Source: Planococcus sp. MSAK28401
GTDB lineage: Bacteria; Bacillota; Bacilli; Bacillales_A; Planococcaceae
Direction of reading: 5' to 3'
Length of the DNA: 64,000 nt
Assembly: GCF_018283455.1 (NCBI RefSeq)
Contig: NZ_JAAMTH010000001.1
Span: 3,329,501-3,393,500, forward strand
This document shows positions 57,758-64,000 of this stretch, piece after piece (the first letter of the stretch is position 1; each line of letters begins with the position of its first letter). The position numbers and the translations under genes were made by a program. A model generated the notes under the pieces. That model was given only the letters and a program-made list of their open reading frames with translations. It made no database searches and was not told the origin of the DNA.

Positions 57758-59077
57758 TTGAACACATGGTCCAAATGGTTCGTAGCAGCATTATCCGCTG
57801 TTCTGGCGCTATCCATTTTCTTGCCGACAGCGAGTGCTGATAAATTGTCCGACCTCGAAAAAGAAAAACAACAGGTCGAGCAAGAAAAGAACAACTTGAA
57901 TTCCGAAATCCAGTCAAAGAACAACGCGATCGTCGAGAACCAGACAAAGCTTGAAAAAATCATGAACAAAATACAGGAATTGAACGGCGAAATTGAAGAA
58001 ACGCAAGGCAAGATCGATGCCGTTCAAGCACAGATTGACCAAACGAAAGTCGAAATCGATGAGTTGAAAGAATCGATTGAAGAACTGGAACGCAAAATCG
58101 CAGAACGCGAAGAACTTTTGAAAGAACGGGCACGCGCTATCCAATTGAGCGGCGGTTCCGTTGACTATATCGATGTGTTGCTTGGAGCTAACAGCTTCGT
58201 CGACTTTATCGACCGCGCATCTGCCGTCAACACCTTGATCGAAGCAGACCGCGAAATCATGCGCGAACAAGCAGCAGATAAAGAGCTTTTAGCTGAACAA
58301 AAAGCGGAAGTTGAAGAAAAGCTCGCGAAACAAGAGAGCCAAAAGGCAGAACTTGTGGACTTGAAAGATTCATTGGACGCACAAAAGAAAAAGCAAGACG
58401 ATTTGCAGGATGATTTGAAAGCAGAACAGAAACGCCTAGCAAAAGAAAAAGCAAAACTTGAAGAAGACCATGCAAAAGCCATGAACATCAGTTCTTCACT
58501 AGAAAAGAAAATCGGCAAAGAACAAAAACGTTTAGCGGAAATCGCGCGTAAAGCAGAAGAAGAACGCAAAGCGAAAGAAGCCGCAGCCCGCAAAGCTGCA
58601 GCTAAAAAAGCAGCACAATCCAGTGCTCCTGCAGCCACTGTCACACAAGCGGCAGCACCTAAATCAAGCGCTGGGTTCATCCGCCCGGCAGCAGGACGCC
58701 ATACTTCTGGATTTGGCGGACGTGATATCGGGGCAGGGCATGAATCGCATCTAGGCTTTGACATCGCCAATAGCCCAGGAACGCCAATCCATGCAGCAGC
58801 AAGCGGTTATGTATCGCACGCTGGCGCTATGGGCGGTTACGGCAACGTCATCATCATTACCCATGTCATCAATGGACAAAGTTATGCAACGGCGTATGCA
58901 CATTTGAATTCCATCAATGTTTCTGTCGGCCAAGCTGTCTCTCAAGGGCAGAATATTGGCGGCATGGGCAACACTGGACGTTCAACTGGCCCGCACTTGC
59001 ACTTTGAAATCCACATCGGCAGCTGGAACGGCGCTCGCTCGAACGCAGTCAACCCAGCAGCATATATCGGTGGGTGA
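57758..59077 (+). CDS. EnvC-like murein hydrolase activator / M23 peptidase
   Basis: This 439-residue precursor starts with TTG after AAAGGAG. The signal peptide has a cut site near ASA (about 28). A long coiled coil (about 30-285) ends in an Ala/Lys-rich stretch, and a LytM/M23 domain covers about 305-439. Zinc and catalytic residues are in HLGFDIAN (His, Asp) and GPHLHFEIH (HxH), so the enzyme should be active. It resembles the coiled-coil M23 proteins that cut or regulate cutting of peptidoglycan. Confidence 0.93.
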   Translation: MNTWSKWFVAALSAVLALSIFLPTASADKLSDLEKEKQQVEQEKNNLNSEIQSKNNAIVENQTKLEKIMNKIQELNGEIEETQGKIDAVQAQIDQTKVEIDELKESIEELERKIAEREELLKERARAIQLSGGSVDYIDVLLGANSFVDFIDRASAVNTLIEADREIMREQAADKELLAEQKAEVEEKLAKQESQKAELVDLKDSLDAQKKKQDDLQDDLKAEQKRLAKEKAKLEEDHAKAMNISSSLEKKIGKEQKRLAEIARKAEEERKAKEAAARKAAAKKAAQSSAPAATVTQAAAPKSSAGFIRPAAGRHTSGFGGRDIGAGHESHLGFDIANSPGTPIHAAASGYVSHAGAMGGYGNVIIITHVINGQSYATAYAHLNSINVSVGQAVSQGQNIGGMGNTGRSTGPHLHFEIHIGSWNGARSNAVNPAAYIGG

Positions 59078-59092
59078 CGATCCGCAATAGAT

Positions 59093-59130
59093 AAAAGGCA
59101 GTATCCGAGAATCTCGGGTACTGCCTTTTT
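59093..59130 (+). terminator. terminator of the M23 hydrolase gene
   Basis: AAAAGGCAGTATCCGAG pairs with CTCGGGTACTGCCTTTT around AAT with one mismatch, followed by T. Confidence 0.88.
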
Positions 59131-59259
59131 GTATCCATTGAATTTTGTCGAAGAGTTAAATTCTTCCTTTTATATGTTAGACTGAAAGAAATAAACAGAT
59201 TTCTTTCTATATATTACTCATTCCATAAGATCCACTATCACTTAAGGAGGCGGTTCAGT

Positions 59260-59487
59260 ATGTTGGGGAAAATCAATATGGGAATGGCGATTGCAGCATT
59301 GCTTTTACTAGCCCTTTTATTGACCGGGAATGAATTTAAGCCTTTCCCGAATTTCATCTTCGCTTTTTTAGCATTGATGTTCTTATCGCAAAGCATCGAA
59401 AGCTTTCGGGAGAAAAAAAGATGGGAAGGCGCGCTCCAAGGATTTGTTTCGGTGGTTTCTCTTTTGGTCGTTGCCACCAGCTTTTAA
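59260..59487 (+). CDS. small membrane protein, possibly DUF3953
   Basis: This 75-residue protein has two or three membrane helices (IAALLLLALLLTGN, IFAFLALMFLSQSI, FVSVVSLLVVATSF) and the polar loop ESFREKKRWEG. It resembles Bacillales DUF3953 proteins, at moderate confidence. AAGGAGG precedes the ATG. It is the first of six consecutive plus-strand genes of unknown function. Confidence 0.65.
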   Translation: MLGKINMGMAIAALLLLALLLTGNEFKPFPNFIFAFLALMFLSQSIESFREKKRWEGALQGFVSVVSLLVVATSF

Positions 59488-59526
59488 GCAATCGAACACA
59501 CCCCCGTACGGAAAGGAGATAGCCAC

Positions 59527-59826
59527 ATGAAGACACTTCTCGAACTGATTCGTGTGTTTGCCATTTTAGGGATCCTGGGAATGGGCGGCGGATTGATTTT
59601 GACAGGTTTTTATTCAGGCAGCCCTAACACCGAACCGTATCGATGGCTCGGCGGCGTCGCGGTGCTATTGCTGATTTTTGTGCTGTATCGCAATAAGCTG
59701 CAATTTTCGGGCTGGTATCAAGGAACGAAGCGCGACAAACTGCGTCGGCCTATTACGATTTTATTGGTATCCGCTTCTGTTTTGCTGATGATTTCACCGT
59801 TTGTTTTAGGGGCCCTTTCGGCTTAA
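59527..59826 (+). CDS. 99-residue membrane protein, unknown
   Basis: It has three membrane helices (FAILGILGMGGGLILTGFY, WLGGVAVLLLIFVLYR, PITILLVSASVLLMISPFVLG). GAAAGGAG precedes the ATG. It is 39 bp from the previous gene. No family is recognised. Confidence 0.65.
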   Translation: MKTLLELIRVFAILGILGMGGGLILTGFYSGSPNTEPYRWLGGVAVLLLIFVLYRNKLQFSGWYQGTKRDKLRRPITILLVSASVLLMISPFVLGALSA

Positions 59827-59865
59827 GCAGCTGATTTAAACAAATTTCAATAAAGAGGTGTATCG

Positions 59866-60153
59866 ATGGATTCCGATTCCGGAAGGAAAGAAAAGAACAT
59901 AAATAATCCCTACTTATCTTTAAGCATTGGTGCTATAGGGATGTTGCTTTTGACTTTTGGCATCTTTGAATTGGTTCTCAACAATATTGGCATGAATCCC
60001 GCTGAGTTTCTTCTGCCATGTGCTGGATTGATCATCTTGGTGCACTATATATATTACTTAGAAAGGAAAGCAGGCATCAGCAATAAGTTGATCTGGATCC
60101 GAGCATTGGCGCTTATGACAGTCCTGGCGGTGGGGGCATATATTGCTTATTGA
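59866..60153 (+). CDS. 95-residue membrane protein, unknown
   Basis: It has three membrane helices after a charged start (SDSGRKEKNINN); the second contains GMNPAEFLLPCAGLIILVHYIYY. AAAGAGGTG precedes the ATG. Size and topology resemble the neighbouring small membrane proteins, although sequence similarity between them is not obvious. Confidence 0.65.
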   Translation: MDSDSGRKEKNINNPYLSLSIGAIGMLLLTFGIFELVLNNIGMNPAEFLLPCAGLIILVHYIYYLERKAGISNKLIWIRALALMTVLAVGAYIAY

Positions 60154-60185
60154 GCTGTTTATCCTGATAAATAAGAGGTGCTATC

Positions 60186-60488
60186 TTGGAGACGAGGACG
60201 CAAGAAACTTTTACTGAAGCAAAACCGATTGTGCTGACTTTATCGCTGGTGCTCACAGCTATCATCGTGCTAGTGACTGGTTGGGCACTTCCCAATATAA
60301 ATTTCTGGGTTTATTTCTTTGTTTATGGCTTCATCGACTTTGGATTCATACTGGCCATGATTTTAGGGATACGCACCAAAAATAAGCCGGTTATGATTTT
60401 CAGCGTCATTGCAAATGGTATCTTTATTGCAGTACTTTCCAGCTTTCTCTTCCTGTTGTTGCTGGGCCATGGCATATCCGAACCGTAA
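60186..60488 (+). CDS. 100-residue membrane protein, unknown
   Basis: It starts at TTG with AAGAGGTG 7 nt upstream. Three membrane helices (PIVLTLSLVLTAIIVLVTGW, FFVYGFIDFGFILAMILGI, FSVIANGIFIAVLSSFLFLLLL) follow a polar N-terminus. No family is recognised. Confidence 0.6.
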   Translation: METRTQETFTEAKPIVLTLSLVLTAIIVLVTGWALPNINFWVYFFVYGFIDFGFILAMILGIRTKNKPVMIFSVIANGIFIAVLSSFLFLLLLGHGISEP

Positions 60489-60503
60489 ATTAGGAGGGCT
60501 TCA

Positions 60504-60782
60504 ATGAAACAGCAATTGCTGTCCATCTTGTCGTTTCTGTTATTTCTCGCACTGCTTATCCCTTTCGCTTATTCTGGCAGTCGTTTGGGGACGCTGCTAT
60601 TCGAGGGTCTATTTGCGCTCGGTTTCTATTCACCGCTCGTGCTGGCCGTTGTCGGATTCGCTGCAGCTTGGTTTGGGGTCCGGACTGTTTACCGAATGCT
60701 GCTCACCAGCGGACATGCTTTTCTTTTTGTGCTGTATGCAGTCTTACTTTTTGTTGCGGTATTCGGTTTTCAGGAACCGTAG
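60504..60782 (+). CDS. 92-residue membrane protein, unknown
   Basis: It has three membrane helices (ILSFLLFLALLIPFAYSG, PLVLAVVGFAAAWFGV, AFLFVLYAVLLFVAVFGF). TAGGAGGG precedes the ATG, 15 bp after the previous stop. No family is recognised. It is the last membrane gene of the run. Confidence 0.65.
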   Translation: MKQQLLSILSFLLFLALLIPFAYSGSRLGTLLFEGLFALGFYSPLVLAVVGFAAAWFGVRTVYRMLLTSGHAFLFVLYAVLLFVAVFGFQEP

Positions 60783-60854
60783 TCGGAAGCTCCCTTCCCT
60801 CTTTTATCCAACTAAAGCCATTCAAGTAATTAAACAGAAGTGAGGATTATGCTC

Positions 60855-61619
60855 ATGTTTATTCAAGAAGAAATCCTTTTTAAAAGCGAGAAACAGATTC
60901 TCGATGCGGACTGCAAGAGAAATTCCATTATCGTATTGTTGAAAGGTAAAGGTGAATCCATTGTTCAATTGGATGGAAAAACCATTCTATTGGCATCTCC
61001 CCACCAGTATAATATCCGGTTTACCGCTAGCCATTTTTGTCTGTTGAATCGTTTAGAAGCAAAATTGTCATTTTATACACTCACAGGAGATTTTGTTTCG
61101 GAACATGGTACCGGACATGACGTATATGAATTATTTCCCTATAAAGACGGGGTTCTGTGCAGTTATGGCGATGAGGGGGCGTTTGGGGAAGACTTGGGAA
61201 AGAATATGCTGAATTATTTTGCTCCCTTGCGAGAACCTGAATCCTTTATTGAAAGGGCAATCGAAAACAACTTGCTATACGATCCATTAATTGTTCGCCA
61301 CAAACCATTCGCTTGCATCAGTTGGCAAAACAATGAATTGATTTTCTTGAACGGCGAGCTGGAACAGCAGAGGGCAATGGAACTTCCGATTTTACCGATG
61401 CATCTAATCGCTTTTGCTTTAACGTTTGAATACGCGGTTTTTATCGAAAACAATAAAATATGGCTGTGGAAATTTGAGGAGTCTACAGGTATAACTGAAT
61501 ATCCTGCTGAGTATTCCTATAAGACGAGGGCCATTTATCATCGGCACGAGTACTTATTCTTAACGGTTTCTCACCATGAAGTGCGGGCTTTCAAGCCGGT
61601 CATGAGCGAAATCAAATAA
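60855..61619 (+). CDS. 254-residue soluble protein, unknown
   Basis: This beta-rich protein has repeated short strands separated by acidic or glycine turns, for example SIIVLLKGKGESIVQLDG, HDVYELFPYKDGVLCSYGDEG and NNKIWLWKFEESTG. This suggests a beta-propeller or WD-like fold, but no family is recognised. The ATG at 60855 is preferred because GTGAGG lies 9 nt upstream; 60849 is an alternative. It follows the run of small membrane proteins and ends at a terminator. Confidence 0.65.
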   Translation: MFIQEEILFKSEKQILDADCKRNSIIVLLKGKGESIVQLDGKTILLASPHQYNIRFTASHFCLLNRLEAKLSFYTLTGDFVSEHGTGHDVYELFPYKDGVLCSYGDEGAFGEDLGKNMLNYFAPLREPESFIERAIENNLLYDPLIVRHKPFACISWQNNELIFLNGELEQQRAMELPILPMHLIAFALTFEYAVFIENNKIWLWKFEESTGITEYPAEYSYKTRAIYHRHEYLFLTVSHHEVRAFKPVMSEIK

Positions 61620-61631
61620 CTGCAGCCATCA

Positions 61632-61671
61632 AAAAACAGAGAATCCCATAAGCAATGGATTCTCTGTTTTT
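61632..61671. terminator. bidirectional terminator before panB
   Basis: AAAAACAGAGAATCC and GGATTCTCTGTTTTT form a perfect 15-bp stem around 10 nt. Confidence 0.9.
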
Positions 61672-61683
61672 GCGTGTATTTAA

Positions 61684-62517
61684 TTATTTCGACCCGTATA
61701 GCTGCTCGAGTTCTTCTTCTTTCATCGTGAAGCGATGCTGTTCTTTCGGGAACGCGCCGCTCTTCACTTCTTCGACGTACTGGGCGAGCCCTTGTTGCAT
61801 GGTCTCGCCTGCTTCTGCGTAGGACTGGACGAATTTCGGCAAATGGTGCGAGCCGTATTTTACGGTGTCGTGGTAGACAAGCACTTGCCCGTCGGTTTCG
61901 CTGCCGGCGCCGATGCCAATGACCGGAATGTTGAGTTCTTTTGTGACTTGGGCAGCCAATTGATGCGGGATGCATTCGAGTACGAGCATGCAGGCTCCTG
62001 CCGCTTCGCACGCTTTGGCGTCTTCGATCAATTGCTTGGCGGCGCTGGCGGTTTTGCCTTGCACTTTATAGCCGCCGAGCACAGCCGCTGACTGCGGCAA
62101 TAAACCAAGATGGGCGACAATGGGAATGCCTGCCCCGACGAGTTTTCGCGTCACTTCGAGTACTTCTCCTGCACCTTCAAGTTTCAAAGCTTGCGCGCTC
62201 GTGTCCTGGAAGATGCGCATGGCGTTTTCCAGTGTGTGGTCCCAACTGCCGTGGAACGAGCCGAACGGCATATCAATGACAAGGAACGTATCCTGCGCCC
62301 CTCTTCGTGCCGCTTTTCCGTGATGGACCATATCCTCGACGGTCACCTTGACGGTCGAATCATAGCCGAGTACGACCATGCCAAGCGAATCGCCGACAAG
62401 CAGCACATCCATCCCCGCCGCTTCCGCGATTTTGGCGGAGGGGTAATCGTAGGCCGTCAGCATCGCGATTTTGTTTCCCTGTTGTTTCATCTTCATCAAT
62501 GAAGCTGTATTTTCCAT
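61684..62517 (-). CDS. panB: 3-methyl-2-oxobutanoate hydroxymethyltransferase
   Basis: This 277-residue TIM-barrel enzyme shows [30 protein letters not shown] (about 19-48), with the metal-binding Asp in VGDSLG, plus [20 protein letters not shown] and [19 protein letters not shown]. It makes ketopantoate for pantothenate and coenzyme A. No panC or panD is downstream within the minus-strand transcript, which ends at the terminator. Start ATG 62517 has GGAAGGAG upstream. Confidence 0.95.
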   Translation of the reverse strand: MENTASLMKMKQQGNKIAMLTAYDYPSAKIAEAAGMDVLLVGDSLGMVVLGYDSTVKVTVEDMVHHGKAARRGAQDTFLVIDMPFGSFHGSWDHTLENAMRIFQDTSAQALKLEGAGEVLEVTRKLVGAGIPIVAHLGLLPQSAAVLGGYKVQGKTASAAKQLIEDAKACEAAGACMLVLECIPHQLAAQVTKELNIPVIGIGAGSETDGQVLVYHDTVKYGSHHLPKFVQSYAEAGETMQQGLAQYVEEVKSGAFPKEQHRFTMKEEELEQLYGSK

Positions 62518-62549
62518 TGTTTTCTCCTTCCGGGAAGGAAACCTTTGAA

Positions 62550-62582
62550 AAAAGCCCGCCGCAAAAGAGCGGACGGACAGAA
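62550..62582 (-). terminator. terminator between the GNAT gene and panB
   Basis: On the minus strand GTCCGTC pairs with GGCGGGC through two G-T pairs, enclosing a small CCGC/GCGG-like interior, and is followed by TTTTTT. It lies about 33 nt ahead of panB, so it may end the GNAT transcript or attenuate panB. Confidence 0.55.
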
Positions 62583-62721
62583 TTTGATTGCGTCGGTTTC
62601 TCCGTCCCTGTCATTTTTCAGATCAAGGCAGATCTATTGAGTTGTTAAGCTTTTTACAGGTGCAGTTCCTCACAGATACCGCCCTGTTTTTACTATAGCA
62701 GATGCTTACGCTAGCTGAAAG

Positions 62722-63192
62722 TCACTCATCCTTCAGCATTACTTGAAACGCAGCGTAGTCGTTGTTGAACTCACCGGCCTTCACGAATCCAGCCCTTTCA
62801 TACAAACGGATCGCGCGTGCATTGAACTGGGCGACCGTTAGGCGCAGTGCTTGTTCGGGATAGCGCTTGTTGATTTCACTGAGCAGAAAATCCACAAACG
62901 CAGCTCCTCGCCCCGCTCCGGTTTTTTCCGGTTTCATGCCGAGCCCGATATCGACGGGGCCGTCTGCATAAGCGTTTGATTCATGGCCCGCTGGCACTTG
63001 CGCTCCCTTGCCCGTGCAATAAAAACCGAACAACTCCCCGCGCTCTGTCACCACACGGTAGTTGCCGTCCATCAGCTCCTGCAAACTTTCAGCCGTCGCT
63101 TCCCCGTTATAGAAATCGTAAGGATACGGATAGCGCCAGGAAAGGATGGCCCTTGCGCGTTCTTCTGTCATTGCCTGTTCTTGAAATTTCAC
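62722..63192 (-). CDS. GNAT-family N-acetyltransferase
   Basis: This 156-residue protein has an acetyl-CoA-binding segment GMKPEKTGAGRGAAFVDFLL (about 81-100), RLTVAQFNARAIRLYERAGF and a terminal NNDYAAFQVMLKDE strand. ILSWRYPYPYDFYN near the N-terminus is typical of a Bacillales subgroup. The acceptor is unknown. It overlaps the upstream methyltransferase-HIT gene by 4 bp. Confidence 0.9.
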   Translation of the reverse strand: MKFQEQAMTEERARAILSWRYPYPYDFYNGEATAESLQELMDGNYRVVTERGELFGFYCTGKGAQVPAGHESNAYADGPVDIGLGMKPEKTGAGRGAAFVDFLLSEINKRYPEQALRLTVAQFNARAIRLYERAGFVKAGEFNNDYAAFQVMLKDE

Positions 63193-64000
63193 CGTTCATC
63201 CCTGCCTTGGCCAGGACGCCGGTTTTCAGGTTTTTTCAGCCAATGGCGCAAGCCTTTTCCGGCATACGGTTCGTCATTGAAACGCGGGATGACATGGAGA
63301 TGGCTATGGCCGATCGATTGATTCGATGCTTCTCCGACATTCCAGCCGAGCGTATAGCCGTCCGGCGCTATCTTCTCGAGAAAAGGCTTCACGAGTCCGA
63401 GCAGCTCCTGTGTCTCCTGCCATTCTTGCGGCGTCAGTTCGAACGGCGACGAGCGATGCTGTTTCGGGACAATAACACCCGACCCTTCGAGCACGCCTTG
63501 CGCTTTCTCGTGCTGCAAGAACCAGCAATTAGCGGTTTCAAAAACGATCCGCTGCTCCAGGTCATAAACCGGATGGCAAAACGGGCATTCGGGATGCAAT
63601 TGGATAACGGCGCCGCAATGGGAATGCGCTTTGAATTCGCATGTTGCGATATTGGACAAGGCCGCTTCGAGTTCATCAAAAACGGTATAAGCTTCGTCAG
63701 CGTCCCAGACATTTTCGTATTCATTCCGGCAAGCTTGACGGTCTTCCGTGGTCCGAAAAGCGATATCGCCGATCAATAACGTGCCTCCCGGCGCCAGCCT
63801 TTTCAGCAATTGCTTGAGGAAACTCCATTTATCCGCGTCTTCCAAGTGATGAAGTGCGTATGTACTGACGATGCAATCAAAAAACTGCCCGTCAAAAGCA
63901 GGCGGCAAACCATTCGCCATGTCCCATTCCACCAGCTGCGCTTCCGGCATCTTTTCTTGTGCACGTTCAATCATTTCAGAAGAAAAATCAATTCCGAAAA
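63189..64000 (-). CDS. SAM methyltransferase-HIT fusion protein, 5' end outside the window
   Basis: The visible part of about 270 residues begins inside a class I methyltransferase (FGIDFSSEMIERAQEK, then FDCIVSTYALHHL and LKRLAPGGTLLIGDI). After about residue 125 it continues into a HIT domain with HPECPFCH near its start and the catalytic GHSHLHVIPRF. The nucleotide-binding glycine loop of the methyltransferase lies beyond the right edge. HIT domains hydrolyse nucleotide-phosphoramidates or nucleotidyl groups; the fused pair of activities has no known pathway here. It overlaps the GNAT gene by 4 bp. Confidence 0.88.
   Translation of the reverse strand, partial: FGIDFSSEMIERAQEKMPEAQLVEWDMANGLPPAFDGQFFDCIVSTYALHHLEDADKWSFLKQLLKRLAPGGTLLIGDIAFRTTEDRQACRNEYENVWDADEAYTVFDELEAALSNIATCEFKAHSHCGAVIQLHPECPFCHPVYDLEQRIVFETANCWFLQHEKAQGVLEGSGVIVPKQHRSSPFELTPQEWQETQELLGLVKPFLEKIAPDGYTLGWNVGEASNQSIGHSHLHVIPRFNDEPYAGKGLRHWLKKPENRRPGQGRDER

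Noticed and set aside
62976-63779. 267-codon plus-strand frame
   Set aside because: It is antisense to the methyltransferase-HIT and GNAT genes, which have clear motifs. It has no ribosome site or recognisable domain.

Overview
The window looks like chromosomal DNA of a Planococcus-like member of the Bacillales (Bacillota). Reasons: strong AGGAGG-type ribosome sites, moderate GC, a T-box in front of tyrS, a SigW-type promoter, Bacillus-type Zur, LexA (DinR), Fur and CcpA sites, an Fnr of the Bacillus type with a C-terminal cysteine cluster, and gene pairings also known from Bacillus (ggt beside paired chromate transporters; a PspA stress operon). The genus is inferred from overall protein character, not from a marker gene. 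No tRNA, rRNA, prophage, insertion sequence or CRISPR array was seen.

Layout. 0-1.3 kb: a RelE/HigB-type toxin-antitoxin pair and an AbrB-type regulator. 1.6-8.7 kb: two TetR-controlled exporters (MMPL and DHA2-type MFS) around a peptidase S51-like protein and a YhdH/YhfP oxidoreductase. 8.8-12.7 kb: T-box and tyrS, an aldehyde dehydrogenase, and a second S51 peptidase. 12.95-17.6 kb: a SigW-type promoter driving DUF4178, pspA, a DUF4247 lipoprotein, DUF350, a membrane spermidine-synthase-like protein and a K+ channel, which reads as one envelope-stress operon. 17.7-20.7 kb: Nudix and zinc-ribbon proteins, then an ArsR-rhodanese regulator with its MFS partner. 20.7-22.8 kb: a zinc-sparing operon behind a Zur box (CobW-type GTPase, zinc-free L33 and S14, and an unknown 117-residue protein). 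22.9-34.4 kb: a LexA-controlled Y-family polymerase, SDR and FAH enzymes, an EF-G-binding protein with a membrane L7/L12-like partner, chromate transporters with ggt, a LysR regulator, an OFA-family transporter and an amidase. 34.5-38.2 kb: a Fur-controlled ferric iron ABC transporter. 38.7-41.1 kb: p-aminobenzoate synthesis (PabB-PabC fusion and PabA). 42.7-47.2 kb: a ribonucleotide reductase operon (thioesterase, nrdE, nrdF, flavodoxin) behind a cobalamin riboswitch and an NrdR box.

47.4-48.6 kb and 54.0-54.5 kb hold copies of one long structured repeat family. Two further intergenic repeats lie near 50.6 and 54.7 kb. Between them are peroxide-defence genes (glutathione peroxidase, OhrR, Ohr) and a ba3-type oxidase operon with two tiny membrane subunits and a perfect Fnr box at -41.5; fnr itself lies about 1 kb upstream. 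55.8-61.6 kb: a universal stress protein, a secreted M14 carboxypeptidase, an EnvC-like M23 hydrolase, and a run of small unknown membrane proteins ending in a soluble unknown. The window closes with panB, a GNAT acetyltransferase, and a methyltransferase-HIT fusion cut by the right edge.

The strongest theme is nutrient- and stress-specific control that can be read directly from the DNA: B12 plus NrdR on ribonucleotide reductase, Zur on zinc-free ribosomal proteins, Fur on iron uptake, Fnr on the ba3 oxidase, SigW on PspA, LexA on the polymerase, and a tyrosine T-box.
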